Virus record (IMG/VR): IMGVR_UViG_3300022752_000254
Location: 1 to 31,922 of that record
Length of the DNA: 31,922 bases
Source: a virus
Direction: 5' to 3' (one strand)
The position numbers and the translations under genes were made by a program. The first letter of the stretch is position 1. Each line of letters starts with the position of its first letter. Positions 13,881 through 22,223 of the stretch are shown one piece after another. The notes beneath the pieces are model-generated. The model ran no database searches. It had not been told where the DNA came from and saw only the letters and a list, made by a program, of their open reading frames with translations.

Positions 13881-14177
13881 ATGGCCGCCTATACCCGCGA
13901 ACTAGCGCGGGCTGTTGCCCTGAACGAGCTCAAGCAAGCCTCCGGGGTCACGGCCTCGGCCATTGTTGCCCTCGAATCCATGCGTGATTCAGCCATGTCC
14001 GGAGTTGATTCAGGCAGGTCGGTGGTGGGCAGTTCGGCCGGAGGCCAGTCCGCCAGTTTTGCCATCGACATGAAACCCACCGAACGCGTCACCCTGTTTC
14101 AGGCCGCGATTGATTTTCTACAAGGCAACCGCGTAAGCCGCACCGTTGGCTCATTTACCAACATTTATGACTCCTAA
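13881..14177 (+). CDS. gpW-like head-tail joining protein
   Basis: 98 aa. It lies between the large terminase and the portal, exactly where lambda gene W sits, and has a similar size (gpW is 68 aa). The N-terminus is helical (YTRELARAVALNELKQASG). The C-terminal half (ASFAIDMKPTERVTLFQAAIDFLQG) has a gpW-type strand-helix look. gpW stabilises filled heads and enables tail joining. Sequence likeness is weak; synteny carries the call. It overlaps the portal start by 11 nt. Confidence 0.55.
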   Translation: MAAYTRELARAVALNELKQASGVTASAIVALESMRDSAMSGVDSGRSVVGSSAGGQSASFAIDMKPTERVTLFQAAIDFLQGNRVSRTVGSFTNIYDS

Positions 14178-15936
14178 GCCTGTCTCCCTGGTTCAGCGGA
14201 TCGGAGCCGGCGTGAAGGCGTTTGCCGCCGGCTACGGCGCCGGTATCGCCACTTTCCAGCCTTATGAGGGCGCAGGCTTTTCCCGTAAGCGGCCCATCAT
14301 TTACGGCGCCCATGCACGTGACTCAAAGATCGACCTGACAGAATCCACCCGCACCGAGCTCCTTAAACTCGCCCGTCACATGTACCGCAACATCGGTTTG
14401 GTTAAAGGAGCCGTCGATTCCATCGCCGCCTACTCCATCGGACCCGGCTTGCGCCCGCAGTACCGAGGATCCGACCAAGAGTTCGGCAAGCTGGCCGAGG
14501 CATACTGGCGTGACGTTGTCTCGCCAGCGCCGGAAGTCACCGGGCGCATGACGTGGACCGATCTCCTCATGGCCTTGTCCAGATCCATCGACGTGGACGG
14601 GGACGTGTTTGTCGTCATGACCGATTCGGGAAAGTTGCAGGTCGTCGAAGGCCACCGCGTATGTGAGGGCGACGACTACGGCACCACCGACGGCGTTTTT
14701 CTTGGCAAGCTTGGTCAGCCCACGGCTTACCTTGTCGAGGTCAACGATCAGTACCGCAAAATCCCAGCCGATCTAGTTGTTCACTTGATGGAGCTGGAAA
14801 GACCCGATCAGATCCGCGGAGCGTCCGCCCTAGCTCGCGCCTTGAATCATTTGCGCGATCTTAAGCTAGTCACCGAATTTGAAAAAGACGCCCTCAAGGT
14901 TCAAAGCTCCATCGCCGCCGTTATCGTCAGCCAGGATGGCGACCCCATTGCCAACTCCGGCGGATTCTTTGGAAAGATTCAGGAGCGAGACAGCACCAAC
15001 GACGTGGCCCGCGAGGAGATCACCAGTTCCGCCAATATCCCGCGGCTGGCCCCAGGAGAAAAGATCGAGAACCTTTCCCCATCCCGTCCCGGCACAAGCT
15101 TTGAGCCGTTTGCCAAGTTCCTCATCCGCGACATTGCGCTGGGGCTAAATCTTCCGCCGGAGTTCGTCTACGACCCAGCCTCCGTCGGCGGCGCAGGCAT
15201 GCGTTTCGTGGTGGCCAAGGCGCAGCGCCGGTTTGAGCAACGCCAGCGCCTGCTTATCGACCGCTTCTGCCAACGCGCCTGGCGCTACTTCATTGCCCGC
15301 GCCATCGCCGCAGGAGACCTGCCGGCCGTGGAAGACTACGACCGCGTCTCCTGGCAGACGCCCAAGAGCCTGACCGTGGACGCCGGTCGCGAAGCACAAC
15401 AAGCCCGGGAGGACTACAAGGCCGGCCTTTCAACCTTGGCCGACTACTTTGGTGAGCTTGGGTTGGACTGGCAGGAGCAGGTCGATCAGCGCAAGGCCGA
15501 GGAAATTTACGTTTCTGGAGGAGCCGGAACTCGGCCCGATGCTCTTATCACTAAGATTGGGGCTGGGGCTGCCAGCAGCCTGTTGGGCATATTGCAAAGC
15601 CTTGCCGCCGGCCAAATCTCCAAGGAACAAGCCGTCACGATTTTGGTCAGCGTTTACGGCTTAACGGAAGACGATGCGGACAAAATTGCCACCCAGGCCC
15701 CCATCCCACAGCAAGACAAACAGTCAGAAACGGAACAACAAATAGACCCAGCAGAACTCGCCGCCTACGTCACCGAATCCACCGCCATGCAGGCGAGGGT
15801 GGAGATCGTTCCCCCCAAGGCAGAGGCGTTTACCATGAAGGACGAGCCGGACTTCACCCTTTCCGAAAAAGAGGCCGATATGGTGGTCAAAGCCATCGGT
15901 CTGAAAAACAAGCCCGCTAAAAAGAAGAAGACGTAG
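14167..15936 (+). CDS. Portal protein, lambda gpB-like
   Basis: 589 aa. Motifs typical of the lambda portal family: RTELLKLARHMYRNIGLVKGAVDSIAAYSIGPG near the N-terminus, a wing region with 'VEGHRVC', 'VVHLMELERPDQIRGASALARAL', and 'PPEFVYDPASVGGAGMRFVVAKAQRRFEQRQ'. It forms the dodecameric ring through which DNA is packaged. The start ATG 14167 is preferred to an in-frame TTG at 14146. The C-terminus is Glu/Lys rich. It is followed, after TTGACG, by the protease-scaffold gene. Confidence 0.88.
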   Translation: MTPKPVSLVQRIGAGVKAFAAGYGAGIATFQPYEGAGFSRKRPIIYGAHARDSKIDLTESTRTELLKLARHMYRNIGLVKGAVDSIAAYSIGPGLRPQYRGSDQEFGKLAEAYWRDVVSPAPEVTGRMTWTDLLMALSRSIDVDGDVFVVMTDSGKLQVVEGHRVCEGDDYGTTDGVFLGKLGQPTAYLVEVNDQYRKIPADLVVHLMELERPDQIRGASALARALNHLRDLKLVTEFEKDALKVQSSIAAVIVSQDGDPIANSGGFFGKIQERDSTNDVAREEITSSANIPRLAPGEKIENLSPSRPGTSFEPFAKFLIRDIALGLNLPPEFVYDPASVGGAGMRFVVAKAQRRFEQRQRLLIDRFCQRAWRYFIARAIAAGDLPAVEDYDRVSWQTPKSLTVDAGREAQQAREDYKAGLSTLADYFGELGLDWQEQVDQRKAEEIYVSGGAGTRPDALITKIGAGAASSLLGILQSLAAGQISKEQAVTILVSVYGLTEDDADKIATQAPIPQQDKQSETEQQIDPAELAAYVTESTAMQARVEIVPPKAEAFTMKDEPDFTLSEKEADMVVKAIGLKNKPAKKKKT

Positions 15937-15942
15937 TTGACG
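15937..15942 (+). promoter_or_regulatory. TTGACG start-associated motif
   Basis: TTGACG directly follows the portal TAG and ends 13 nt before ATG 15956. It is the one exact-position variant (G for A) in the set. Confidence 0.45.
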
Positions 15943-15955
15943 CTGGGCGGCCGAT

Positions 15956-16873
15956 ATGGCCACACAGCTTAAAAACGTCTCCATCCTGACCATTGGCGAG
16001 GCCAAGGGTCACAACCTTTTAATCGACGAAACCAGCCTGCAGCAGGCCCTAGCCGTCGCTCAGTCCATGGGCCGGATCAAGGTCACCAACGGCCACGGCG
16101 CCCAGCAGGTCATGGACATCCTAGGCTTTGTTGAAAACTTCCGGATTGAGGGCAGCCGCCTCATGGGTGACCTGACGCTCCTCAACAGCGAGAAGGCCGA
16201 TTACGTCGCTAATCTTGCCGGCCTCATGCCCGACCAGTTCGGTCTCAGCCTGACCTTCTCCGGCGTGCCGGAGGATCGGGCAGGGGAACGGTTCGCCCGC
16301 GTGACCGAAATCTACGACGTGTCCGTGGTGACCCAGCCCGCGGCCAACCCAGCCGGGATGTTCAGCGCCTTCAGTCGTCTGCCGGTTGACACGTTTTCCA
16401 AACCACAAATGGACACACCCATTGTCGAAGCAAAGAAAGAGGAGCTGAGCGCGCCCGCGCCGGTTGCCGAAATTAAAACCGAAACCCCCGCCCCCGTTGA
16501 GGCTCCCAAGGCCGAACTGGCCGAGGCGCCTTCCGCTCCGGCTCCCGTCGCGGAGACCAAGGCCGCCGAGCCCACCCTAGGCGACATTGCCGCCATGCTG
16601 GCCGAGCTCCTTGGCTACATGAAAAAGGACAAGGCGGAAGACATCGTCGAGGATATGGCCGGCAAGACGCAGGAAGCCCCTGTCGTCGTGGAAGCCGCCG
16701 CCAAGACGGAAGCCACCACCCTTTCAAAGGTCGAGAAGGACGCCGCGGGTGCGGCGCCCGTCCCGGCCCAACACGCGGACAGCCGTCTGTCCCGCACCGA
16801 GATCCTCAACCAATTCAACCAGGAGACGAACCCCGCCAAGCGCGTGGAACTTCTCCGCAAGCTGGGCGTTTAA
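15956..16873 (+). CDS. Head maturation protease fused to scaffold
   Basis: 305 aa. Residues 1-140 resemble a phage prohead protease fold: NVSILTIGEAKGHNLLIDETSL, 'VTNGHGAQQVMDILGFVENF', 'FSGVPEDRAGERFARVTEIYDVSVVTQPAANP', the last like the SLVTxPAN motif of head proteases. Residues 152-305 are Ala/Pro/Glu-rich, coiled and low-complexity, ending with a charged helix (ETNPAKRVELLRKLGV), as scaffolds do. Lambda gpC/Nu3 has the same layout. The catalytic residues cannot be assigned with confidence. It lies directly before the major capsid gene. Confidence 0.72.
   Translation: MATQLKNVSILTIGEAKGHNLLIDETSLQQALAVAQSMGRIKVTNGHGAQQVMDILGFVENFRIEGSRLMGDLTLLNSEKADYVANLAGLMPDQFGLSLTFSGVPEDRAGERFARVTEIYDVSVVTQPAANPAGMFSAFSRLPVDTFSKPQMDTPIVEAKKEELSAPAPVAEIKTETPAPVEAPKAELAEAPSAPAPVAETKAAEPTLGDIAAMLAELLGYMKKDKAEDIVEDMAGKTQEAPVVVEAAAKTEATTLSKVEKDAAGAAPVPAQHADSRLSRTEILNQFNQETNPAKRVELLRKLGV
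16386..16391 (+). promoter_or_regulatory. Internal TTGACA motif before the scaffold start
   Basis: TTGACA lies inside the protease gene, 17 nt before the in-frame ATG 16409, at the protease/scaffold domain boundary. Confidence 0.45.
16409..16873 (+). CDS. Scaffold protein from an internal in-frame start (Nu3-like)
   Basis: 154 aa, identical to the C-terminal half of the protease-scaffold protein, from ATG 16409 (MDTPIVEAKKEEL). The start coincides with the change from compact protease sequence to Ala/Pro/Glu-rich scaffold sequence and follows the internal TTGACA. In lambda, the scaffold Nu3 is made this way from gene C. It would guide assembly of the major capsid protein and be removed by the protease. 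No expression evidence; internal initiation is inferred. Confidence 0.5.
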   Translation: MDTPIVEAKKEELSAPAPVAEIKTETPAPVEAPKAELAEAPSAPAPVAETKAAEPTLGDIAAMLAELLGYMKKDKAEDIVEDMAGKTQEAPVVVEAAAKTEATTLSKVEKDAAGAAPVPAQHADSRLSRTEILNQFNQETNPAKRVELLRKLGV

Positions 16874-16878
16874 CGCCC
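16864..16878 (+). promoter_or_regulatory. Inverted repeat between scaffold stop and capsid gene
   Basis: GGGCGTTTAACGCCC is a perfect 7-bp inverted repeat around one T, spanning the scaffold TAA. It lies 14 nt before the capsid ATG and just 5' of AAAGGA. It could form a small mRNA hairpin that stabilises the capsid message. Confidence 0.35.
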
Positions 16879-16891
16879 AAAGGACACCACC

Positions 16892-17782
16892 ATGGCTAAC
16901 AACTCACTCGGAACGACCAATGCCAATGTGATCGCCCAGCGCGCGCTGGAGATCCTGGTTGAGGACTATTCCTTCATCCGCAACGCGGTGACCGACTTCT
17001 CCTCCGAAGCGGCCCGCTACAACGCCTCCATCTACACGCACCGCCTCTCGGCGCTGACGGCCTCGGACTACAGCCAGGCCAACGGCTACGTGGCCACCGC
17101 CGCCACCCAGACGGACGTGCAGCTCCAGCTCAACAAATTCAAGCACGTCACCTACGACGTGGACGATCAGGAACGGTCCACCTCCGAGATCAACCTGATC
17201 GAGCGTTTCGCCGGCGCCGCCGCGCACGCCCTCGGGCTGCAGATGGTGGGCGACCTGCTCGCGCTCGTCACCACCTCCTACACCTCGGCCATCACCGTCA
17301 GCTCGGCTTCGTTCAGCTACGCCTGGGCGGTCAGCGCCGGTGAAGTGCTCAACTCCAACAAAGTGGCCCCGAACGATCGGTACGCGGTTCTTGCGCCCAA
17401 GTTCTTCAGCTCGCTCTTGAAGGACAGCAACGTGGTGGCCAATCCGCAGATCAGCGGTGACGCCGTCCGCAATGCCGGCCTCGGCAGCGTGGCAGGGTTC
17501 AACATCAACATGTACCCCGCCATCCCCAGCAACAGCATCACGCTCGGCGGGTTCTTCGCCCAGCGGGAAGCGCTGGTGATCGCGGCTCGGGTGCCTGAGA
17601 TTCCCTCCGGAATCAGCATCCCCGGCACCATCACCAACATCACCGAGCCCCGCACGGGCCTCACGGTTCAGAGCCGAGAGAGCTACGATGTGGTCAAGGG
17701 CAAGGTGACCCGCAGCGTGGCGCTGATCTACGGCGTGGCGCGTGGGGAAACCTCCAGCCTCGTCCGGATTAACGGAGCCTAA
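16892..17782 (+). CDS. Major capsid protein
   Basis: 296 aa. It follows the protease/scaffold and precedes a strong terminator, as an abundantly made coat gene should. The N-terminus (SLGTTNANVIAQRALEILVEDYSFIRNAVTDFS) and long helical spine segment with 'HVTYDVDDQERSTSEINLIERFAGAAAHALG', then a mixed alpha/beta core ('NDRYAVLAPKFFSSLLKD', 'AGFNINMYPAIP', 'REALVIAARVPE'), fit an HK97-fold coat of the P22-like type ('sources of A/P domain' only by eye). It is preceded by AAAGGA, one of few structural genes here with an SD-like site. Confidence 0.8.
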   Translation: MANNSLGTTNANVIAQRALEILVEDYSFIRNAVTDFSSEAARYNASIYTHRLSALTASDYSQANGYVATAATQTDVQLQLNKFKHVTYDVDDQERSTSEINLIERFAGAAAHALGLQMVGDLLALVTTSYTSAITVSSASFSYAWAVSAGEVLNSNKVAPNDRYAVLAPKFFSSLLKDSNVVANPQISGDAVRNAGLGSVAGFNINMYPAIPSNSITLGGFFAQREALVIAARVPEIPSGISIPGTITNITEPRTGLTVQSRESYDVVKGKVTRSVALIYGVARGETSSLVRINGA

Positions 17783-17793
17783 CCTCCTTGGCG

Positions 17794-17833
17794 GGGCGGT
17801 CCCGACTTCGGTCGGGGCCGCCCTTCCTTTTTT
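17794..17833 (+). terminator. Strong intrinsic terminator after the capsid gene
   Basis: A 13-bp stem (GGGCGGTCCCGAC 17794-17806 with GTCGGGGCCGCCC 17811-17823, one G-U pair) is closed by a TTCG tetraloop and followed by TTCCTTTTTT. It should end most transcripts after the capsid gene, leaving a lower level for the downstream connector, cassette and tail genes, or imply a new promoter or antitermination. Confidence 0.85.
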
Positions 17834-17844
17834 GAGATCCTGAC

Positions 17845-18144
17845 ATGTCCGAGTTCACCGATTGCCTGAAAGACGCCTTGGCCGTTGCCTTTGATCAATT
17901 CGGCACAACGGCCACCTTTGGATCCACGGCCATCACCGGCGTACTCTCCACCATCACCCGCCGGGAAGCTCTTGAGCTTCACGGCTACGATCTGGATCTC
18001 AACGCCACCTTCACCGCCGACAAGGCCGTGCTGACCAGCGTCCCAGTCATCGGCTCCACCGCTCTCATTAATTCCGTCACCTATCGCGTCGTCAGCACCG
18101 ATACCAATCCTGGCTGCTACGTCATCGGCCTGCGCGAGGGATAG
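17845..18144 (+). CDS. Head-tail connector, lambda FII-like
   Basis: 99 aa. It sits immediately after the capsid gene's terminator. The pattern (TATFGSTAITGVLSTITRREAL, DLDLNATFTADKAVL, then INSVTYRVVSTDTN and YVIGLREG) is that of the small beta-barrel head-tail joining proteins (FII family). These add to the portal ring and receive the tail. The next gene starts 5 nt after the stop, so the auxiliary cassette is in the same operon. Confidence 0.62.
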   Translation: MSEFTDCLKDALAVAFDQFGTTATFGSTAITGVLSTITRREALELHGYDLDLNATFTADKAVLTSVPVIGSTALINSVTYRVVSTDTNPGCYVIGLREG

Positions 18145-18149
18145 AATCC

Positions 18150-19844
18150 ATGCCACGAGATCCTAAAATTTCCATCTATCTGATCGCCGGCCGGGAAGCC
18201 CAGTACATCGGCCGCTGCCTGGATGCGTTCAGGCCCATGGCAGACGAGCTGGTCGTCTGCATGGCCCGTGGAGGAGCACCGGATGACGGCACCGAGGACA
18301 TCGCCAGGGACAAAGGCGCCACCATCGTCCACTACCAAAACCAGTCTGCGCACGCAGATTGGCCCCACGTCGACCACTTCGCCCACGCCCGCAACACCGC
18401 CCTGGATGCCTGCACCGGAGATGTGGCCATGTGGGTGGATGCGGACGACCTGCCCGCCGCCGGACTTAAAAACGCGCTTAAAAACGCCGCCAGCGAGCTT
18501 TTGAAGGCCGACAAGGTCGGCATCTGGGCGGCTGTTTACAATGTGACCAACGCCAAGTTGACCCCCGTCCGGGAACGCCTGGTCAAGCGCCTGCCAAATG
18601 GTGGCTGGGCCGGCCGCTGGCACTACGCGGTTCACGAAGCTCTTTTGGCTGCTCCTGGATACGAAATTCGTGCCGAGCAGACCAGCTGGGTTGAGCACCA
18701 CCCCATCGGCTACAAGGCCGGCTCTGCGGAGCGTAACATTCGCATTCTGCAGGGTGAATTGGCCGAGGCCGGAAAGTACGCCTATTACCTTCAACAAGAG
18801 TTATTTCTTTCAGGTAAGCGTGACCAGTCTGCCACCTGGTCCCACGTTTCCGCCTTGTGGCCCACTCAGGATCCCACGTTGCGCTACGAATCTTGGTGTA
18901 ATTACGCCCAGGCAATGCCGGATCGGGATCAGCGCATGGCCGTCTTGGCCAAGGCCCATCAGGCCAGCCCATCCCGCCGCGAGGCGCCGTTCTACATGGC
19001 TCGGGAGGAGGCCAGTGCCGGCCGCTGGGGCGCCGCCTACTACCTGCTGAAAAGCGCCATGGTGTTGCCGGATCCCGGGGTCACCCAGTGGAACGCCCAG
19101 CGCGCCATTTATGATTTTGAGTGCATTGACCTATACATCGCCGCCGCCCGGGCCGTGGGGGATAACGCAGAGGCCGACAAGATCGAGGCTCAGTGGCGTA
19201 AACTAAAGCCCGTCCGCATTTCCGTCTGCCACGCCACCCGCGGGCGTCCGCAGGAGGCCATTAACGCCCGAATCCTCTGGATGAAAAAAGCGGCCGATCC
19301 AGCCAGCGTCGAGTGGATCTTCAGCTGCGACGATGATGATCCCAAGGCCGATGTCCTTAAAGCCTGGGCGCCCATCAAGGGCAAGGGCGGCTGCATCGCC
19401 GCATGGAACCGTGCCGCCGAGCAGGCCAAGGGAGAGGTCATTGTGCAGGGCAGCGATGACTGGGATCCGCCCTTGTGGTGGGACCGGATCCTGCTGGAAC
19501 GCATGGGCGACACCACGCGGGAAAGCGTGCTGGCTGTCAGCGACGGCCACCGCAAGGACCATCTCCTGTGCATGGCCATCCTCACGCGCAACCGGCTTAA
19601 AAAACAGGGCCACTTGTTCGCGCCGGAGTACGACGCCGCCTCCGGCATCTACTCCGATAACGAGTTCACCACCCGTGCCTACGCGGACAAATGCGTCATT
19701 GAGGCTCGTGACGTCATTTTCACGCACAACAATCCCATGTTCACCGGCCAAAAGGCGGACGAGGAGTTTCTGCGCCACAACTCCGCCACCAATTACGAGA
19801 CCGGCAAAAAGATTTTTGATGCACGCAACCCGTCGGCGCCATGA
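18150..19844 (+). CDS. Double-domain GT2 glycosyltransferase with a helical middle
   Basis: 564 aa. The first GT-A domain (about 5-215) starts KISIYLIAGREAQYIGRCLDAF and has the metal/nucleotide-sugar motif WVDADD (95-100). Residues about 216-350 are alpha-helical and repeat-like (TPR-like: 'YMAREEASAGRWGAAYYLLKSA'). A second GT2-like domain (354-564) starts VRISVCHATRGRP with DDDD at 394-397 and QGSDDWDPP. The enzyme should transfer one or two sugars to a protein or glycan. No signal or TM segment, so it is cytoplasmic. It is the first gene of the inserted cassette, with ATGA overlap to the next. Confidence 0.75.
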   Translation: MPRDPKISIYLIAGREAQYIGRCLDAFRPMADELVVCMARGGAPDDGTEDIARDKGATIVHYQNQSAHADWPHVDHFAHARNTALDACTGDVAMWVDADDLPAAGLKNALKNAASELLKADKVGIWAAVYNVTNAKLTPVRERLVKRLPNGGWAGRWHYAVHEALLAAPGYEIRAEQTSWVEHHPIGYKAGSAERNIRILQGELAEAGKYAYYLQQELFLSGKRDQSATWSHVSALWPTQDPTLRYESWCNYAQAMPDRDQRMAVLAKAHQASPSRREAPFYMAREEASAGRWGAAYYLLKSAMVLPDPGVTQWNAQRAIYDFECIDLYIAAARAVGDNAEADKIEAQWRKLKPVRISVCHATRGRPQEAINARILWMKKAADPASVEWIFSCDDDDPKADVLKAWAPIKGKGGCIAAWNRAAEQAKGEVIVQGSDDWDPPLWWDRILLERMGDTTRESVLAVSDGHRKDHLLCMAILTRNRLKKQGHLFAPEYDAASGIYSDNEFTTRAYADKCVIEARDVIFTHNNPMFTGQKADEEFLRHNSATNYETGKKIFDARNPSAP

Positions 19845-20605
19845 TCCACACGCACAACGCCCTGCGGCTGGGCGACAACTTGATTCAGCTGAACTTTCTG
19901 CGCCGCGCCTGCTTGGCTGACCCGGCTCTGGAGGTGACCCACTATCACAATCCGCAGCTCTGCAGGTTTGAAGAAATTGATGCGCTGCGGTCTGATATTT
20001 CAACCCGCCTACGGATCCGCCCGATTGAGGAGGCTCCTGCCGGCAGCATCGACAGCTGGCGCAACGCCGGCGGCTGGTGGGAGCGTCACCCGGACCGGCT
20101 GGACTTTGCCAGGTTCCATCTGGCTTGGTTTGAGGAGCTGGCTGGCCGCATGGGAATTTCCAACCCCATCCGCACCGTGGATGACCTGCTTTTGGATTAT
20201 CCGACGCTGGACAGTTTTATTCCCATGGCGCCGGAGTGCGACGTGCTGGTCATCAACTCGCCAGGCCTTTCGGGCCAGTTCCTCAACTTTAACCCGGAAG
20301 ATTTCCGTGATCTGATCGCCCGGCTGACGCTGAAAGGGCTGCGCGTTATGACCACAGCGCCTACTCCTTTTTGCCCATATTTCATGTCCAGAAACGTCAC
20401 TTGGATCGGAGCGACATCCGTCAAGGCTAGGGTCATCGTGGGCACCAGCACCGGACCCAGCTGGCCGTGTCTAAACGTCCATAACAGGGACAAACTCATC
20501 ATCCTTTGCGCCGATCACGAGGACGTGATTCTTACAAGGGACAGCAAAATGGCGCGTAGCGCCCACCACGCCATCCATCTGCTCGAAAAGTGGGGGATCC
20601 TGTGA
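19841..20605 (+). CDS. GT-B/GT9-like glycosyltransferase
   Basis: 254 aa. The N-terminus HNALRLGDNLIQLNFLRRACL is the glycine/asparagine loop of heptosyltransferase-like (GT9) proteins (usual form xxGLGDxLxxxPxLR). The C-terminal half has 'DVLVINSPGLSGQFL' and 'RVIVGTSTGPSWPCLNV', like the nucleotide-sugar-binding Rossmann half. It is shorter than a typical GT9 (~340 aa). It likely adds a sugar in the same pathway as the double GT2. It is joined to its neighbours by overlapping stops/starts (ATGA, GTGA). Confidence 0.5.
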   Translation: MIHTHNALRLGDNLIQLNFLRRACLADPALEVTHYHNPQLCRFEEIDALRSDISTRLRIRPIEEAPAGSIDSWRNAGGWWERHPDRLDFARFHLAWFEELAGRMGISNPIRTVDDLLLDYPTLDSFIPMAPECDVLVINSPGLSGQFLNFNPEDFRDLIARLTLKGLRVMTTAPTPFCPYFMSRNVTWIGATSVKARVIVGTSTGPSWPCLNVHNRDKLIILCADHEDVILTRDSKMARSAHHAIHLLEKWGIL

Positions 20606-21132
20606 GCGCCTACAAGGACGAGCTCACCCGCGCCATGCTGGAGTGCTCAACGGATCCGCGTTGCCGTTTTATCGGGTACGGCGTGAAAATCGGAGGCCGC
20701 GCGCTGGGCACCTTGCGGGATGTGCCGGATCGCCAGCTCATGGAGACGCCCGTCGCTGAAAACCTGATGGTCGGCCTAGCCACCGGCCTGTCGCTGGCCG
20801 GCCTGCGGCCTGTTGTCTTCATCGAGCGCATGGATTTTATCCTTAACGCGCTGGATGCCATCGTGAACCATTTGGCTGCTGCCGATAAAATTAGCCGCGG
20901 GCAGTTTCGGCCGGCCGTCATTTTGCGCGTCGTCATTGGTAACCGGCATAAGCCTCTCTACACCGGCCCCACCCACGTGCAGGACTTTACCGAAGCCGTG
21001 CGTCAGATGGTAGATTTCCCCGTCATTCGCCTGACGTTGCCCGAGCAAATCCGCCCGGCTTACCACGACGCCATGCGCGACTTGGATGGCGGCCGCAGCA
21101 CCATGCTTGTCGAGCACAAGGACCTGATCTGA
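20602..21132 (+). CDS. E1-beta-like pyrimidine-binding half of a split ThDP enzyme
   Basis: 176 aa from GTG 20602 (overlaps the previous TGA). It matches the transketolase pyrimidine-binding domain of 2-oxoacid dehydrogenase E1-beta: RQLMETPVAENLMVGLATGLSLAGLRPVVFIERMDFILNALDAIVNHLA. The conserved Glu (E53, in TPVAEN) contacts the thiamine pyrimidine N1'. The usual C-terminal transketolase_C domain (~130 aa) is absent. It should pair with the E1-alpha-like gene at 22220. With no E2/E3 genes in view, it may make a C-C bond or a decarboxylated aldehyde for a sugar donor; the substrate is unknown. Confidence 0.75.
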   Translation: MSAYKDELTRAMLECSTDPRCRFIGYGVKIGGRALGTLRDVPDRQLMETPVAENLMVGLATGLSLAGLRPVVFIERMDFILNALDAIVNHLAAADKISRGQFRPAVILRVVIGNRHKPLYTGPTHVQDFTEAVRQMVDFPVIRLTLPEQIRPAYHDAMRDLDGGRSTMLVEHKDLI

Positions 21133-22223
21133 TGCGCCAGAACAAATACAGCGATTACAAGATCTTCAGCTTTCCGGAAAAAGTGGACAGCTTCCGCACC
21201 CGCACGCTGACCGCCCCCGTCTACGTCCGCATCAAGCCCACCAACCGCTGTAACCATGCCTGCCGTTTCTGCACCTATTCCGATGGCACCACCCGGCCCA
21301 AGGACCGGCCGGATCTCCACCTTCAGTCCGCCATGCACGCGGAGATGAAGGAGCAGGACGTCATGCCCACGTGGAAGCTCATGGAACTGATGGACGACTT
21401 GCGCGAAATGAACGTGCAGGCCGTCACCTTTTCCGGGGGAGGGGAGCCGCTATTCCACCCCGCCATTACTCAGGCCATGACGTCCACCCTGTCCTCCGGC
21501 ATCGATCTTTCCATCATCACCAACGGCCAGCTGCTGACCGGTGAGAGGGCTGAAATCCTTACCCAGGCCAATTGGGTGCGCGTCTCCATCGACTACACCA
21601 GCGCCGAACAGATGCACCAGAGCCGGGCCGTGCCGCCGGCCAGCTTTGAGGCCGTGCTGAAAAACATGCGGCAGTTCGCCTCCGCCAAGACCGCCACGTG
21701 CGACCTAGGGGTCAATTTTATCGTCACCCGCTACAACTACGAGGGCATCACACCGTTTGCCAAGACCCTCAAGGAATGCGGCGTGGAAAACGTCCGCTTC
21801 TCGCCAGTGTACGTGCAGGGATTTAAGGATTACCACAAGGACATCGCCGTGCGCGTGCGCGAACAGCTGGCCGAATGCCAGTCGCTGGTCGACGACACGT
21901 TCTCCGTCAACAGCACCTATGACCTGGATAGCCCCAGCAAGAGCCCAGTGCGGCCCTTTCACCGCTGCCTGTACGCCCAGGCCGTCTGCGTGGCGGCGGC
22001 CGATCTGAACATCTACGCCTGCCACAACACCGCCTACAGCTCCCACGGCCGGATTGCCTCGTTCCAGGACCAATCCTTTCGTCAGGCGTGGTTCAGTCCC
22101 GAGGCGCGGGAGTGGCACGCCAAATTCAACCCAGGCGTGGCCTGCCTGCACGAATGCGCCAATCACAACAAGGTGGCGCTCTTTGAAAGTCTGGCGTCCG
22201 ACAGCCATGACGCCTTCGTATGA
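21132..22223 (+). CDS. Radical SAM enzyme with C-terminal SPASM-like cysteines
   Basis: 363 aa. CxxxCxxC cluster motif at C40, C44, C47 (RIKPTNRCNHACRFCTYSDG), GGGEP (102-106) for SAM binding, and a TIM-barrel pattern. C-terminal cysteines C279, C286, C297, C338 and C342 resemble a SPASM/twitch auxiliary Fe-S site. Radical SAM/SPASM enzymes modify sugars, peptides or cofactors. Being between the two halves of the ThDP enzyme suggests a shared substrate. The start overlaps the previous stop by one base (TGATG); the stop overlaps the next gene (ATGA). Confidence 0.8.
   Translation: MRQNKYSDYKIFSFPEKVDSFRTRTLTAPVYVRIKPTNRCNHACRFCTYSDGTTRPKDRPDLHLQSAMHAEMKEQDVMPTWKLMELMDDLREMNVQAVTFSGGGEPLFHPAITQAMTSTLSSGIDLSIITNGQLLTGERAEILTQANWVRVSIDYTSAEQMHQSRAVPPASFEAVLKNMRQFASAKTATCDLGVNFIVTRYNYEGITPFAKTLKECGVENVRFSPVYVQGFKDYHKDIAVRVREQLAECQSLVDDTFSVNSTYDLDSPSKSPVRPFHRCLYAQAVCVAAADLNIYACHNTAYSSHGRIASFQDQSFRQAWFSPEAREWHAKFNPGVACLHECANHNKVALFESLASDSHDAFV

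Noticed and set aside
19203-20003. Minus-strand ORF of 266 codons over the glycosyltransferase genes
   Set aside because: It is a frame shadow in GC-rich DNA, with no motif, and crosses the boundary of two well-supported genes.
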